Positions 8,544 to 17,127 of a stretch of DNA of 64,000 nt are shown piece after piece. The notes beneath the pieces are model-generated. The model did no database searches. It was given only the letters and a program-made list of their open reading frames with translations, and was not told where the DNA came from. The position numbers were made by a program, and so were the translations under genes. The stretch is from Paracoccaceae bacterium (lineage in GTDB: Bacteria > Pseudomonadota > Alphaproteobacteria > Rhodobacterales > Rhodobacteraceae). Every line of letters starts with the position of its first letter. Positions within the stretch are counted from its first letter, which is position 1. The DNA is taken from assembly GCA_019911965.1 (NCBI GenBank), contig JAIOJF010000038.1, positions 124,001 to 188,000 on the forward strand, in the 5' to 3' direction.

Positions 8544-8679
8544 GTCCGGTCTGGCCTACGTGTTTGTACGATATTGTCCGTTTTCGGAAAATGTGGCCTT
8601 GTTGATCTACCGACAAAGTAGTCGACCGCACGGCCCGGCGCAACGCCGTGGCTATGCGTCCATTTAGGGAGAAAAAGCA
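8544..8679. promoter_or_regulatory. Divergent control region of PAS-LuxR gene and ABC transporter operon
   Basis: This spacer contains two small dyads: TCCG-TTTT-CGGA at 8577-8588 and CTAC-N7-GTAG at 8607-8621. Either could be an operator for the PAS-LuxR protein; the second lies about 60 bp before the transporter start. AGGGAGAAAAAGC before 8680 is a good ribosome binding site. No convincing sigma-70 hexamer pair was found. Confidence 0.3.
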
Positions 8680-9876
8680 ATGAAATCGGTATTCCGACTG
8701 ATCGGATCGGCTGTCTTCAGCCTGGCGATGGCCGGCGGCGCGATGGCCGAAGACCCAATCAAGATCGCACTGGTCCACGGCATGTCCGGGTCCTCGTTCG
8801 AGGTGTTTTCCAAGCAGACCCATACCGGCTTCGAGATGGGGCTGGAATATGCGACCAACGGCACGATGATGGTGCGCGGGCGCAAGATCGAGATCATCAA
8901 GAAAGACACCCAGTTCAAGCCGGACGTGGCGCGTGCCGTGCTGGCTGAGGCTTACGGTGACGATGACGTTCTGCTGGCGGTTGGCGGCACCTCGTCGGGT
9001 GTGACCAAGGGCATGCTGCCGATTGCCGAGGAATATGGCCGCATCCTGCTGGTCGAACCGGCGGTGGCGGATTCGCTGACCGGCCCGGAATCCAACCGCT
9101 TCGTGTTCAAGACCTCGCGCAACTCGTCGATGGACATGCAGGCGCAGGCATTGGCGCTGCAACCGGATTCCAACCTCTATGTCGCCACGCTTGCGGAGGA
9201 TTACGCCTTCGGGCAAGACGGCATCAAGGCGTTCAAGGATGCGCTGGAAGGCTCCGGCGCAACCGTGGTGGCGGAAGAATATGTGCCGCTGAAAACCACT
9301 GATTTCACCGCCGCGACCGAGCGTATGTTCAACGCCCTGAAAGATCAGCCGGGCCGCAAGGTGATCCTGATCTATGTTGCCGGTGGCGGCGATCCGATGG
9401 GCAAGATACAGGCGATGGATCCGGGCCGTTATGGCATCGAAATTTCCACCGGGGGTCATATCCTGCCGGTTCTGCCGACCTACAAGCGGGTGCCGGGCAT
9501 GGAAGGCGCGGTGTACTACTTCTATCAGGCCTATGATAACGCCATCAACAACTGGCTGGTGGATGAGCATATGAAGCGTTTCGACTCGCCGCCCGATTTC
9601 TTTACGGCTGGTGGCATGGCTGCGGCGCTGGCGGTTGTGAAGGCGCTGGAAACCGCCGAGACGATCGACACCGAAGGCATGATCAAGGCGATGGAAGGCA
9701 TGACCTGGGACACCCCGAAAGGCCCGATGACCTTCCGCCCCGAGGATCATCAGGCGCTGCAATCCATGGTGCATTTCAAGGTGCGCGTGGACGATGCGGT
9801 TGACTGGGCGATCCTGGACAAGATCCGCATCATCGAGCCGTCGGAAATGAACATTCCGCTTGGCCGGACCAACTGA
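8680..9876 (+). CDS. ABC transporter substrate-binding protein (Liv type)
   Basis: A 398-residue periplasmic-binding protein of the branched-chain amino acid/amide family. A Sec signal peptide ends at about AMA|EDP (residues 1-24). The mature part shows the type I fold: IKIALVHGMSGSS, a repeated helix-strand core, and VGGTSSGVTKGMLPIAEEYG, which corresponds to the Ser/Thr ligand loop that contacts the carboxylate of amino acid ligands. It begins a six-gene operon with both ATPases, both permeases and a hydrolase. Homologues import amino acids, urea, aromatic acids or amides, and the hydrolase at the end argues for a non-amino-acid substrate. Confidence 0.9.
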   Translation: MKSVFRLIGSAVFSLAMAGGAMAEDPIKIALVHGMSGSSFEVFSKQTHTGFEMGLEYATNGTMMVRGRKIEIIKKDTQFKPDVARAVLAEAYGDDDVLLAVGGTSSGVTKGMLPIAEEYGRILLVEPAVADSLTGPESNRFVFKTSRNSSMDMQAQALALQPDSNLYVATLAEDYAFGQDGIKAFKDALEGSGATVVAEEYVPLKTTDFTAATERMFNALKDQPGRKVILIYVAGGGDPMGKIQAMDPGRYGIEISTGGHILPVLPTYKRVPGMEGAVYYFYQAYDNAINNWLVDEHMKRFDSPPDFFTAGGMAAALAVVKALETAETIDTEGMIKAMEGMTWDTPKGPMTFRPEDHQALQSMVHFKVRVDDAVDWAILDKIRIIEPSEMNIPLGRTN

Positions 9877-9939
9877 GCGAAACCGCCCCGGCCCGTGCAA
9901 GGGCCGGGGCAATCGACCCCCCTCCCCGGACAGATCAAC

Positions 9940-10704
9940 ATGACCCAGCCTTCGCTTGTGACCGAAGACCTGACGATCAGGTTTGGCGGGCATGTCGCGG
10001 TCAACAAGGTTTCGACCGCGTTTCGCCCCGGCGAGTTGACGGTGATCGTCGGCCCGAACGGGGCTGGCAAGACCACCTATTTCAACCTGATTTCCGGCCA
10101 GTTGAGCGCCAGCGAGGGCCGGGTGATCAAGGACGGGATCGATCTGACGGGCATGTCGCCCTCGGCGCGGGCGCATCATGGCATTGGCCGGGCCTTTCAG
10201 TTGACCAACCTTTTTCCGAAGCTGAGCGTGCTGGAAAACATCCGACTGGCGGTGCAGGCGCAATCCGGCGATGGCTGGCGCATCTGGCGCGCTGCTGCGG
10301 GGTTCAGCGAACTGACCGCGCGGGCCGAGCGTTATCTGGAGGCGACGCGCCTGAATGCGGTGGCCCATCAGCCCGCCGCCGCCCTGCCGCATGGCGATCA
10401 GCGGAAGCTGGAAGTGGCGCTGCTGATGGCGATGGAGCCGGATATCTACATGTTCGATGAACCGACGGCAGGGATGAGCCTGGATCACGCGCCCGATGTG
10501 CTGGACCTGATCGCGGGCATCAAGACCGACCCGACCAAGACCGTGCTGCTGGTGGAACACAAGATGGATGTGGTCCGCGCGCTGGCCGACCGGATCATCG
10601 TATTGCATAACGGCGAATTGCTGGCCGATGGTGCGCCTGACGAGATCATGTCCAGCCAGATCGTGCGCGATGTCTATCTGGGCAAATCCGGGGTGTCGGC
10701 ATGA
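9940..10704 (+). CDS. ABC transporter ATP-binding protein (LivG type)
   Basis: A 254-residue ATPase subunit with Walker A GPNGAGKTT, a Q-loop in GIGRAFQLTNLFPKLSV and Walker B MFDEPTAGM. The signature segment reads LPHGDQRKLEV, so the LSGGQ core is changed to PHGDQ, as is common in LivG proteins. The C-terminal DEIMSSQIVRDVYLG tail is typical of LivG. The ATG at 9940 follows a 63-base gap; in-frame codons upstream give no plausible start. It overlaps the second ATPase by ATGA. Confidence 0.92.
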   Translation: MTQPSLVTEDLTIRFGGHVAVNKVSTAFRPGELTVIVGPNGAGKTTYFNLISGQLSASEGRVIKDGIDLTGMSPSARAHHGIGRAFQLTNLFPKLSVLENIRLAVQAQSGDGWRIWRAAAGFSELTARAERYLEATRLNAVAHQPAAALPHGDQRKLEVALLMAMEPDIYMFDEPTAGMSLDHAPDVLDLIAGIKTDPTKTVLLVEHKMDVVRALADRIIVLHNGELLADGAPDEIMSSQIVRDVYLGKSGVSA

Positions 10705-11405
10705 GCCTGTTATCCCTTTCCGCGATGAAAACCAGCATCGGGCAATATGCGGTGCTGCACGATGTCACGCTGGAGGTGCCGGAAGGCGGTGTGTTCGTTC
10801 TGCTGGGCCGCAATGGTGCCGGCAAGACCACGACCTTGCGTTCGATCATGGGTCTGTGGCGGCCTTCGCCGGGGTCTGTCAGGTTTCGCGACAGGGACAT
10901 CACCACAATGCACACCGCTGACATTGCGCGGCTTGGCTTTGCCTATGTGCCGGAAAACATGGGGGTATTCGGTGGCCTGACGGTTGAGGAAAACCTGATC
11001 CTGGCGACCTCGAAAGGCAAGTTCGATCCGGTGCGGCTGAAGCGGGTCTATGCCCTGTTCCCGGCGCTGGAAAAGTTCTGGACCAAGCAGGCCTGGGCCT
11101 TGTCAGGCGGCCAGAAACAGATGCTGGCGGTGGCGCGTTCGATCATCGAGCCGCGCGAATTGATCCTGATCGACGAGCCGACCAAGGGCCTTGCCCCGTC
11201 GATCATCGACGCGATGGCGGACGCGTTCCGCGAGATTGCCGCGACCACGACGATCCTGCTGGTGGAACAGAATTTCGAGTTTGCCAAAGCGCTGGGGCGC
11301 GACATGGCGGTGATTGACGACGGCCGCATCGCGCATCGTGGCAGCATGGCGGATTTCGTTGCCGACAAGCAATTGCAGGACCGGCTGTTGAGCCTGTCGG
11401 CATGA
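10701..11405 (+). CDS. ABC transporter ATP-binding protein (LivF type)
   Basis: A 234-residue second ATPase with Walker A GRNGAGKTT, signature ALSGGQKQMLAVAR, Walker B LILIDEPTKGLAP and the H-loop position replaced as usual by LVEQN. The sequence FAYVPENMGVFGGLTVEENL is the LivF-type Q-loop neighbourhood. The start at 10701 overlaps the stop of the LivG-type gene (ATGA). Together the two subunits energise the importer built by the next two genes. Confidence 0.93.
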   Translation: MSLLSLSAMKTSIGQYAVLHDVTLEVPEGGVFVLLGRNGAGKTTTLRSIMGLWRPSPGSVRFRDRDITTMHTADIARLGFAYVPENMGVFGGLTVEENLILATSKGKFDPVRLKRVYALFPALEKFWTKQAWALSGGQKQMLAVARSIIEPRELILIDEPTKGLAPSIIDAMADAFREIAATTTILLVEQNFEFAKALGRDMAVIDDGRIAHRGSMADFVADKQLQDRLLSLSA

Positions 11406-11416
11406 GGAGAGCGGGC

Positions 11417-12409
11417 ATGAAGAACCTAGGAGCAATGTTCGAGCGGTTCGGCGGCGTCAATCTGCTGCCGGTGCTGGTGGCCATCGTCGCCTTCGTGCTG
11501 ATCGGCGCGCCGTCAAGCTGGGTGACGCTGACAATTGCCGGGCTGGCGATGGGGATGATGATCTTCCTGATGGCCTCGGGGCTGTCGCTGATCTTCGGGC
11601 TGATGGATGTGCTGAATTTCGGCCATTCGGCCTTTGTCAGTTTTGGCGCATTCGTCGCCGCTTCGGTGCTGGCGTTCTTTGGCGCCTGGCTGGGCGGGGA
11701 TAGTGTGTTCCTGTCGGGGCTGGCGCTGTTCCTGGCGATTGCGGCGGCGATTGTGGTGGGCCTGCTGGGGGGTTGGTTCTTCGAGCGGGTGATCGTGAAA
11801 CCGGTCTACAAGGACCACCTGCGGCAGATCCTGATCACGATGGGGGCGCTGATCGTGGCCGAACAGATCATTCTGGCGATCTGGGGCGGCACGCCGACTT
11901 CGGTGCCGCGACCGGCGTTCCTGGAAGGGGCGTGGATCGTCGGCGATGTCTCGGTCGAGGTTTACCGGGTGTTTGCCTTCGCACTTGGGCTGGCGGTTTA
12001 TGCTGCGCTGGCGCTGATCCTGAACCGCACCCGCATCGGCTTGCTGATCCGCGCCGGGGTGGAAAACCGCGAGATGGTCGAGGCGCTGGGCTTCCGGGTG
12101 GATCGCCTGTTCGTTGCGGTGTTCATGGTCGGCTCGGCCCTGGCGGCGATGGGCGGCGCGATGTGGGCGGGATATCAGACGCTGATTTCACCGGCTCTGG
12201 GCGCGGAAATGATGATCGTGGTGTTCATCGTGGTCATCATCGGTGGTCTTGGTTCCATTGAGGGCACATTGCTGGGGGCGCTGCTGGTTGGGCTGCTGGG
12301 CAATTACGTCGGCTTTCTGGCCCCCAAGATGGCGCTGGCATCGAACATGATCCTGATGATGGCGATCCTGATGTGGCGGCCAAGCGGCCTCAGACCGGCG
12401 ATCAAGTGA
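11417..12409 (+). CDS. ABC transporter inner-membrane permease (LivH type)
   Basis: A 330-residue permease with about eight hydrophobic segments. LSLIFGLMDVLNFGHSAFVSFGAFVAA is the LivH N-terminal hallmark region, and ENREMVEALGF the cytoplasmic coupling loop that contacts the ATPases. An ATG at 11402 overlaps the previous stop, but the GAGGAGA motif at 11404-11410 fits the ATG at 11417 better. It pairs with the LivM-type permease that starts eight bases after its stop. Confidence 0.92.
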   Translation: MKNLGAMFERFGGVNLLPVLVAIVAFVLIGAPSSWVTLTIAGLAMGMMIFLMASGLSLIFGLMDVLNFGHSAFVSFGAFVAASVLAFFGAWLGGDSVFLSGLALFLAIAAAIVVGLLGGWFFERVIVKPVYKDHLRQILITMGALIVAEQIILAIWGGTPTSVPRPAFLEGAWIVGDVSVEVYRVFAFALGLAVYAALALILNRTRIGLLIRAGVENREMVEALGFRVDRLFVAVFMVGSALAAMGGAMWAGYQTLISPALGAEMMIVVFIVVIIGGLGSIEGTLLGALLVGLLGNYVGFLAPKMALASNMILMMAILMWRPSGLRPAIK

Positions 12410-12416
12410 GGCGGAC

Positions 12417-13490
12417 ATGACCCAGACCCCGACAATTGGCGCATTGTTCATCAAGGCGGTGGTGCTGCTGATCGCGGCCGGCCTTTTGTTCGCGCCGTTC
12501 CTGTTTCAGGACGTGCGCGCGTTGGAAGTGGCGGCGCGGATCTGCGTGTTCATCGTGCTGGTTGCCAGTTACGATCTGCTGATCGGCTATACCGGTATCG
12601 TCAGTTTCGCACATACCATGTTCTTCGGGTTCGGTGCCTATGGTGCGGCGATTGCGCTGAAGCAGATCGGCAATAGCTGGGGCGCGATTACACTTGGCAC
12701 GCTGGCGGGCATGGCGTTGTCGCTGGTGCTGGCGGTGGCAATCGGGTTGTTGTCGCTGCGGGTGAAGGCGATCTTCTTTGCCATGATCACGCTGGCGGCG
12801 GCATCGGTGGCGCTGGTACTGGCGTCGCAGTTGAACACGATTACAGGCGGCGAGGACGGTATCACCTACCGGGTGCCGGACCTTTTCAAGCCATCAACCA
12901 AGCTGTTCACCGATGAGGCCGGCAAGGTCGTGCAGATCGGCGGCGTCAAGCTGAACGGCAAGCTGGCGGCCTATTACTTTGTTTTCGCCACCTCGCTGGC
13001 GCTGTTCATCGTGATGCTGCGGATGGTCGGATCACCCTTGGGCACCGTCCTGAAGGCAATCCGCGAGAACGAGGCGCGGGCCGAGGCGATCGGCTATCGC
13101 GTCGTCGCCTACCGCACGTTCGTTTTCTGCATTGCCGCGCTGGTCGCCTCGATCGCCGGGTCGATCTATGCGGTATGGCTGAAATATACCGGCCCGGATA
13201 CGGCGCTGTCATTTGCCATCATGATCGACATTCTGCTGATGGTGGTGATCGGCGGCATGGGCACGATGTGGGGTGCGGTGATCGGGGCGGTACTGATGGT
13301 GATGGCGCAATATTACCTGCGTGACCTGATGTCGGTTGCGGCCGAGGCGACGGCGGGCATCCCGCTTCTGCCGCATCTGCTGGAGCCGGATCGCTGGCTG
13401 TTCTGGCTGGGCATCATCTTTATCCTGCTGGTCTATTTCTTTCCCAAGGGGATTGCCGGGACGATCATGGACAAGGGCCGGCGGACATGA
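12417..13490 (+). CDS. ABC transporter inner-membrane permease (LivM type)
   Basis: A 357-residue permease with around ten hydrophobic segments. LLIGYTGIVSFAHTMFFGFGAY is the LivM counterpart of the LivH motif, and IRENEARAEAIGY the coupling helix. The gene overlaps the following alpha/beta hydrolase gene by ATGA, so that enzyme is probably made together with the importer and acts on what it brings in. Confidence 0.93.
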   Translation: MTQTPTIGALFIKAVVLLIAAGLLFAPFLFQDVRALEVAARICVFIVLVASYDLLIGYTGIVSFAHTMFFGFGAYGAAIALKQIGNSWGAITLGTLAGMALSLVLAVAIGLLSLRVKAIFFAMITLAAASVALVLASQLNTITGGEDGITYRVPDLFKPSTKLFTDEAGKVVQIGGVKLNGKLAAYYFVFATSLALFIVMLRMVGSPLGTVLKAIRENEARAEAIGYRVVAYRTFVFCIAALVASIAGSIYAVWLKYTGPDTALSFAIMIDILLMVVIGGMGTMWGAVIGAVLMVMAQYYLRDLMSVAAEATAGIPLLPHLLEPDRWLFWLGIIFILLVYFFPKGIAGTIMDKGRRT

Positions 13491-14338
13491 CCGCGCCCGG
13501 ATTTGCGCTGGTGCCGGTGATGGATCACGAAATCCACGTCACCGAATGGGGCGATCCGGCCAATCCGGCGGTGATGCTGTGGCACGGGCTGGCGCGCACC
13601 GGGCGCGATTTCGATGAACTGGCGGCGGCGCTGGCGGACAGGTATTTCGTGATATGCCCCGATATGATCGGGCGCGGGCTGTCAAGCTGGTCGGAAGACC
13701 CCGAACGCGAGTATTCGCTGGAATACTTTTCCGGCATCGCGGCGGATATCATGGATCATTACGGGCTGGGGCCGGTCGGGTGGATCGGCACCTCGATGGG
13801 CGGGCTGATCGGAATGCGCATCGCCTCGGGCCCGATGGCGGACCGGCTGAAATGGCTGATCGTCAACGATATCGGCCCGGCCATTCCGCCCGATGCGATT
13901 GACCGTATCCTGACCTATGCCGGGGTCTCGGTGGCGTTTGACACGCTGAGCGAGGCGGAAAGCTGGTTCAGATCGGTCTATGCACCGTTCGGCCCTGCCT
14001 CGGATACGTTCTGGCGGCGGATGGTGCGGACCTCGGTGCGGCGCACCGGCGATGGCAGGTTTACCACGCATTACGACCCGAAGGTGGTGATGCAGTTTTC
14101 CGCTTCGGCAACGGAGCTGACAAGCTGGGACAGGTTTCGCCGTATCGCCACCCCGCTGCATGTGATCGCCGGGGCACAGTCGGATATCCTGACGGCGGGA
14201 ATACTGGAGCGGATGCGCGCGGCGCAGCCGGGCATGAATGTCACCATGTTTGACGATTGCGGGCATGCGCCCAGCCTGTCGCGGCCGGAAGATATCAATC
14301 AGGTGCGCCGGATCATTGCCGATCTGATGGCGGGCTGA
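13487..14338 (+). CDS. Alpha/beta-fold hydrolase
   Basis: A 283-residue cytoplasmic hydrolase. The oxyanion segment LWHGLARTGRDF, the nucleophile elbow GTSMGG (Ser in G-x-S-x-G), an acid in the AGAQSDIL segment and the final histidine in FDDCGHAPSLS give a complete catalytic triad. Relatives include esterases, enol-lactonases and haloalkane or amide hydrolases, so the substrate is open. It is the last gene of the ABC transporter operon, with a four-base overlap, and is convergent with the TerB-like gene 13 bp away. Confidence 0.87.
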   Translation: MTAPGFALVPVMDHEIHVTEWGDPANPAVMLWHGLARTGRDFDELAAALADRYFVICPDMIGRGLSSWSEDPEREYSLEYFSGIAADIMDHYGLGPVGWIGTSMGGLIGMRIASGPMADRLKWLIVNDIGPAIPPDAIDRILTYAGVSVAFDTLSEAESWFRSVYAPFGPASDTFWRRMVRTSVRRTGDGRFTTHYDPKVVMQFSASATELTSWDRFRRIATPLHVIAGAQSDILTAGILERMRAAQPGMNVTMFDDCGHAPSLSRPEDINQVRRIIADLMAG

Positions 14339-14351
14339 ACGCCGTGCCCGA

Positions 14352-14780
14352 TCAGGCCGTCATGTGCCGCGCCCTTGCCCCGCGTTCGATAGCGGCGGCG
14401 TGCAGGCGGTCGATGTTCAATTCGTAGCGGATTTCCTCAAGAAACCTGAGTTCGCTTTCCCGCAGCATGCCATCCGCCGCCGCGACATCGCAGCAGAGCG
14501 CATAGGCGGTCTCGAACAGGCGTTCGGGCAGGGCCTCGCGCACGAGGCCGAACAGGGCCTCGATGCCGTCTTCTTCCTCGAACAGATCGAACACGATCTG
14601 GGCCACGGTTTTCTGGCGGTCGGCATCGTAGCTGGCGAAGACCGGCAGGTGGTTGACGATGCGTTCGATGGTGACAAGTTCGGATGTCTTGATGGTTTCG
14701 TCCGATACGGAAACCGCCACCATGACGGCAACCAGCGCGTCCTGGCAGGTCATGGATGGGGTGATGTCGGGAGTGCTCAA
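14352..14780 (-). CDS. TerB-like (tellurite resistance TerB family) protein
   Basis: A 142-residue all-helical protein like the TerB domain: TCQDALVAVMVAVSVSD near the start, SELVTIERIV, and a second half with CCDVAAADGMLRESELRFLEEIR, the acidic loop pattern typical of the family. Known TerB-domain proteins are cytoplasmic or membrane-associated stress or scaffold factors; no enzyme role is established. The TTG at 14780 is chosen because AGAGG lies eight bases upstream. The in-frame ATG at 14900 would overlap the start of the divergent LysRS gene and add an unconserved 40 residues. Confidence 0.7.
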   Translation of the reverse strand: MSTPDITPSMTCQDALVAVMVAVSVSDETIKTSELVTIERIVNHLPVFASYDADRQKTVAQIVFDLFEEEDGIEALFGLVREALPERLFETAYALCCDVAAADGMLRESELRFLEEIRYELNIDRLHAAAIERGARARHMTA

Positions 14781-14898
14781 AACCTGTACCTCTGTCTGGC
14801 TATTTTGGCGGAGATTATTGACCTCGACGCGGCGGGGCAATAGGAAGCTGGCGCTTGCCCCTGCCTGAGGGCCAATCCCTGAGCGAACGGAACCGATC

Positions 14899-16479
14899 AT
14901 GTCCGAGATGCGTGACGCTGCGATGATGTCGAAAGCCTGGCCCTTCGAGGAGGCGCGCCGGATCCTGAAACGCTATGAAAAGGCCCCGCCGGCAAAGGGT
15001 TACGTGCTGTTCGAGACCGGCTATGGCCCGTCCGGCCTGCCGCATATCGGCACCTTCGGCGAGGTGCTGCGCACGACGATGATCCGGCATGCGTTTCAGG
15101 CGATCTCGGACATTCCGACGCGGCTGATCTGTTTTTCCGACGATATGGACGGGATGCGCAAGGTGCCCGGCAACGTGCCCAACCGCGAGATGCTGGCGGA
15201 GCATCTGCAATTGCCGCTGACCTCGGTGCCCGATCCGTTCGGCACGCATGACAGTTTCGGCGATCACAACAACGCCATGCTGCGGCGGTTCCTGGACACG
15301 TTCGGGTTTGAATACGAGTTCTATTCGGCGACCGAGTTCTACAAATCAGGGCAGTTCGACGAGGTGCTGTTGCGTGCCGCCGAACGCTACGATGCGCTGA
15401 TGGAAGTGATGCTGAAAAGCCTGCGCGAGGAGCGCCGCCAGACCTATTCGATCTTCCTGCCGCTGCATCCCGAAACCGGGCGGGTACTGTATGTGCCCTT
15501 GAAGGCGGTGGATGCCAAAGTCGGCACCATCACCTTCGATGACGAGGATGGCCGGGAATGGACCTTGCCGGTGACCGGCGGGCAGGTGAAGCTGCAATGG
15601 AAGCCGGATTTCGGGGCCAGATGGGCCGCCCTGGGCGTCGATTTCGAGATGTATGGCAAGGATCATTCGACCAATACGCCGATCTATGACGCGATCTGCG
15701 AAATCCTCGGGCAGCAGGCGCCGGTGCATTTCACCTATGAATTGTTCCTTGATGACAAGGGGCAGAAGATTTCCAAATCCTCGGGCAACGGCATTTCGAT
15801 CGACGAATGGCTGACCTATGCCTCCACCGAGAGCCTGTCCTATTTCATGTATCTGAAGCCCAAGACCGCCAAGCGGCTGCATTTCGATGTGATCCCGAAG
15901 GCGGTGGACGAGTATCACCAGCAATTGCGTGCCTATGCCGGGCAGGACTGGACCCAGCGTCTGGCCAATCCGGTGCATCACATCCACAACGGCGATGTGC
16001 CGCAATCGCACATGGTGGTGCCGTTCTCGATGCTGCTGAACCTGGCCTCGGTCGCTTCGGCGGAGGACAAGGCGGGGCTGTGGGGTTTCATCAAGCGCTA
16101 TGCGCCCAATGCCAGCCCCGAGACGCATCCCGACCTGGACGCCGCCGCCGGTTTCGCGGTGCGCTATTTCAACGATTTCGTGGCCCCGACGCGCAATTTC
16201 CGTGCGCCGGACGAAAAGGAACGCGCGGCGATGGTCGATCTGGCCGCGCGGCTGCGGGCCTGGGATGGCGGGCTGGACGGCGAGGCGTTGCAGACGATGG
16301 TCTTCGCGGTTGGCACGGAGCATGGATTCGAGCCGCTGCGCGACTGGTTCAAGGCGCTCTACGAGGTGTTGCTGGGGGCCAGCCAGGGGCCGCGGTTCGG
16401 TGGTTTCATCGCGCTTTACGGCGTGGACGAAACGGTGGCACTGATCGAGGCGGCGCTGGCGGACACGCGGGCCTCATGA
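14899..16479 (+). CDS. lysS: Class I lysyl-tRNA synthetase
   Basis: A 526-residue synthetase that charges tRNA-Lys. It is the class I form (also called LysK), unrelated to the class II enzyme of most bacteria and characteristic of many alphaproteobacteria and archaea. The HIGH-type motif is PHIG at residues 48-51 and the KMSKS-type loop is KISKS at 290-294. A helical anticodon-binding cage fills the C-terminal part. The ATG at 14899 gives the normal family length. The gene is divergent from the TerB-like gene with about 118 bp between the chosen starts and is probably the only LysRS of the organism, although the rest of the genome is not visible. Confidence 0.95.
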   Translation: MSEMRDAAMMSKAWPFEEARRILKRYEKAPPAKGYVLFETGYGPSGLPHIGTFGEVLRTTMIRHAFQAISDIPTRLICFSDDMDGMRKVPGNVPNREMLAEHLQLPLTSVPDPFGTHDSFGDHNNAMLRRFLDTFGFEYEFYSATEFYKSGQFDEVLLRAAERYDALMEVMLKSLREERRQTYSIFLPLHPETGRVLYVPLKAVDAKVGTITFDDEDGREWTLPVTGGQVKLQWKPDFGARWAALGVDFEMYGKDHSTNTPIYDAICEILGQQAPVHFTYELFLDDKGQKISKSSGNGISIDEWLTYASTESLSYFMYLKPKTAKRLHFDVIPKAVDEYHQQLRAYAGQDWTQRLANPVHHIHNGDVPQSHMVVPFSMLLNLASVASAEDKAGLWGFIKRYAPNASPETHPDLDAAAGFAVRYFNDFVAPTRNFRAPDEKERAAMVDLAARLRAWDGGLDGEALQTMVFAVGTEHGFEPLRDWFKALYEVLLGASQGPRFGGFIALYGVDETVALIEAALADTRAS

Positions 16480-16546
16480 CTTCGTGATTTGACTGAACGC
16501 GCGGCTTTGCCCGATCCTTCGCGTATAATCGGAAGGATCAGGAGTG

Positions 16547-16954
16547 ATGAAGACACTGATATTCGCAGCTTTTCTAAGCATCGCGCCGGTGGCAGCGCCG
16601 GCGCAGACGCTGTCCAGCCCGGACATCGAAAGCGTGATTTCCCGACAGATCGATGCATTCCTGAGGGATGATTTCGAGGCGGCGTTCGCATTCGCCTCGC
16701 CGATGATCAAGGGGATTTTCCAGACGCCTGAACGTTTCGGGCGGATGGTGGTGGATGGCTATCCGATGGTCTGGCGACCTTCGGACATGCGGTTCCTGGA
16801 GTTGCGCCACGAGGACGGGCGGCTGTTCCAGAAGGTGATGCTGCGCGACGCCGAAGGGCGGCTGCATTACCTCGATTACGAGATGATCGAGGGCGGGGAT
16901 GGCTGGCAGATCAACTCCGTACAATTGCTCAGGGCCCCTACTCTGGGGGTCTGA
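16547..16954 (+). CDS. Secreted DUF4864-like protein
   Basis: A 135-residue protein with a short Sec signal peptide (hydrophobic residues 3-17, cleavage near the APAQ segment). The mature part has the DUF4864 pattern: SVISRQIDAFLRDDFEAAFAFAS, a helix-loop, then YPMVWRP and a C-terminal beta-sheet ending in GWQINSVQLL, a cystatin/NTF2-like cone fold. No catalytic residue is apparent and the function of the family is unknown. A GTG at 16544 is an alternative start. TATAAT at 16524-16529 may be its -10 box, but the best -35 candidate (TTGACT, 16489-16494) is too far away for a standard promoter. Confidence 0.72.
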   Translation: MKTLIFAAFLSIAPVAAPAQTLSSPDIESVISRQIDAFLRDDFEAAFAFASPMIKGIFQTPERFGRMVVDGYPMVWRPSDMRFLELRHEDGRLFQKVMLRDAEGRLHYLDYEMIEGGDGWQINSVQLLRAPTLGV

Positions 16955-17007
16955 TCCGGCAACTTTCTTAACGCCGCCTTAGGATTTTTCTGATACCACA
17001 CCGCCGG

Positions 17008-17032
17008 ACCGGGCCCGTCTGGCCGGTTTTTT
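17008..17032 (+). terminator. Rho-independent terminator after the DUF4864-like gene
   Basis: ACCGGGCC at 17008-17015 pairs with GGCCGGT at 17021-17027 with one bulged G, around the loop CGTCT, and is followed by six T residues through 17032. It lies 54 bp after the stop at 16954 and before the beta-helix gene, so it separates the two transcripts. Confidence 0.75.
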
Positions 17033-17127
17033 CAGCATGAGATGTGATTTGAAACGCTTCCCCGCATTTTCGGGGGCTGGTCGCCGTTCGTGCACCGGTT
17101 TCGCGTATTGACCGGAAAGGAATTGGA

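Noticed and set aside
8326-10608. Long antisense frame of 760 codons
   Set aside because: It lies opposite the PAS-LuxR gene and transporter genes and has no recognisable domain.
16489-16529. Sigma-70 promoter from TTGACT and TATAAT before the DUF4864-like gene
   Set aside because: The two hexamers are 29 bp apart, far beyond the usual 16-18, so only the -10 candidate is kept as a note.
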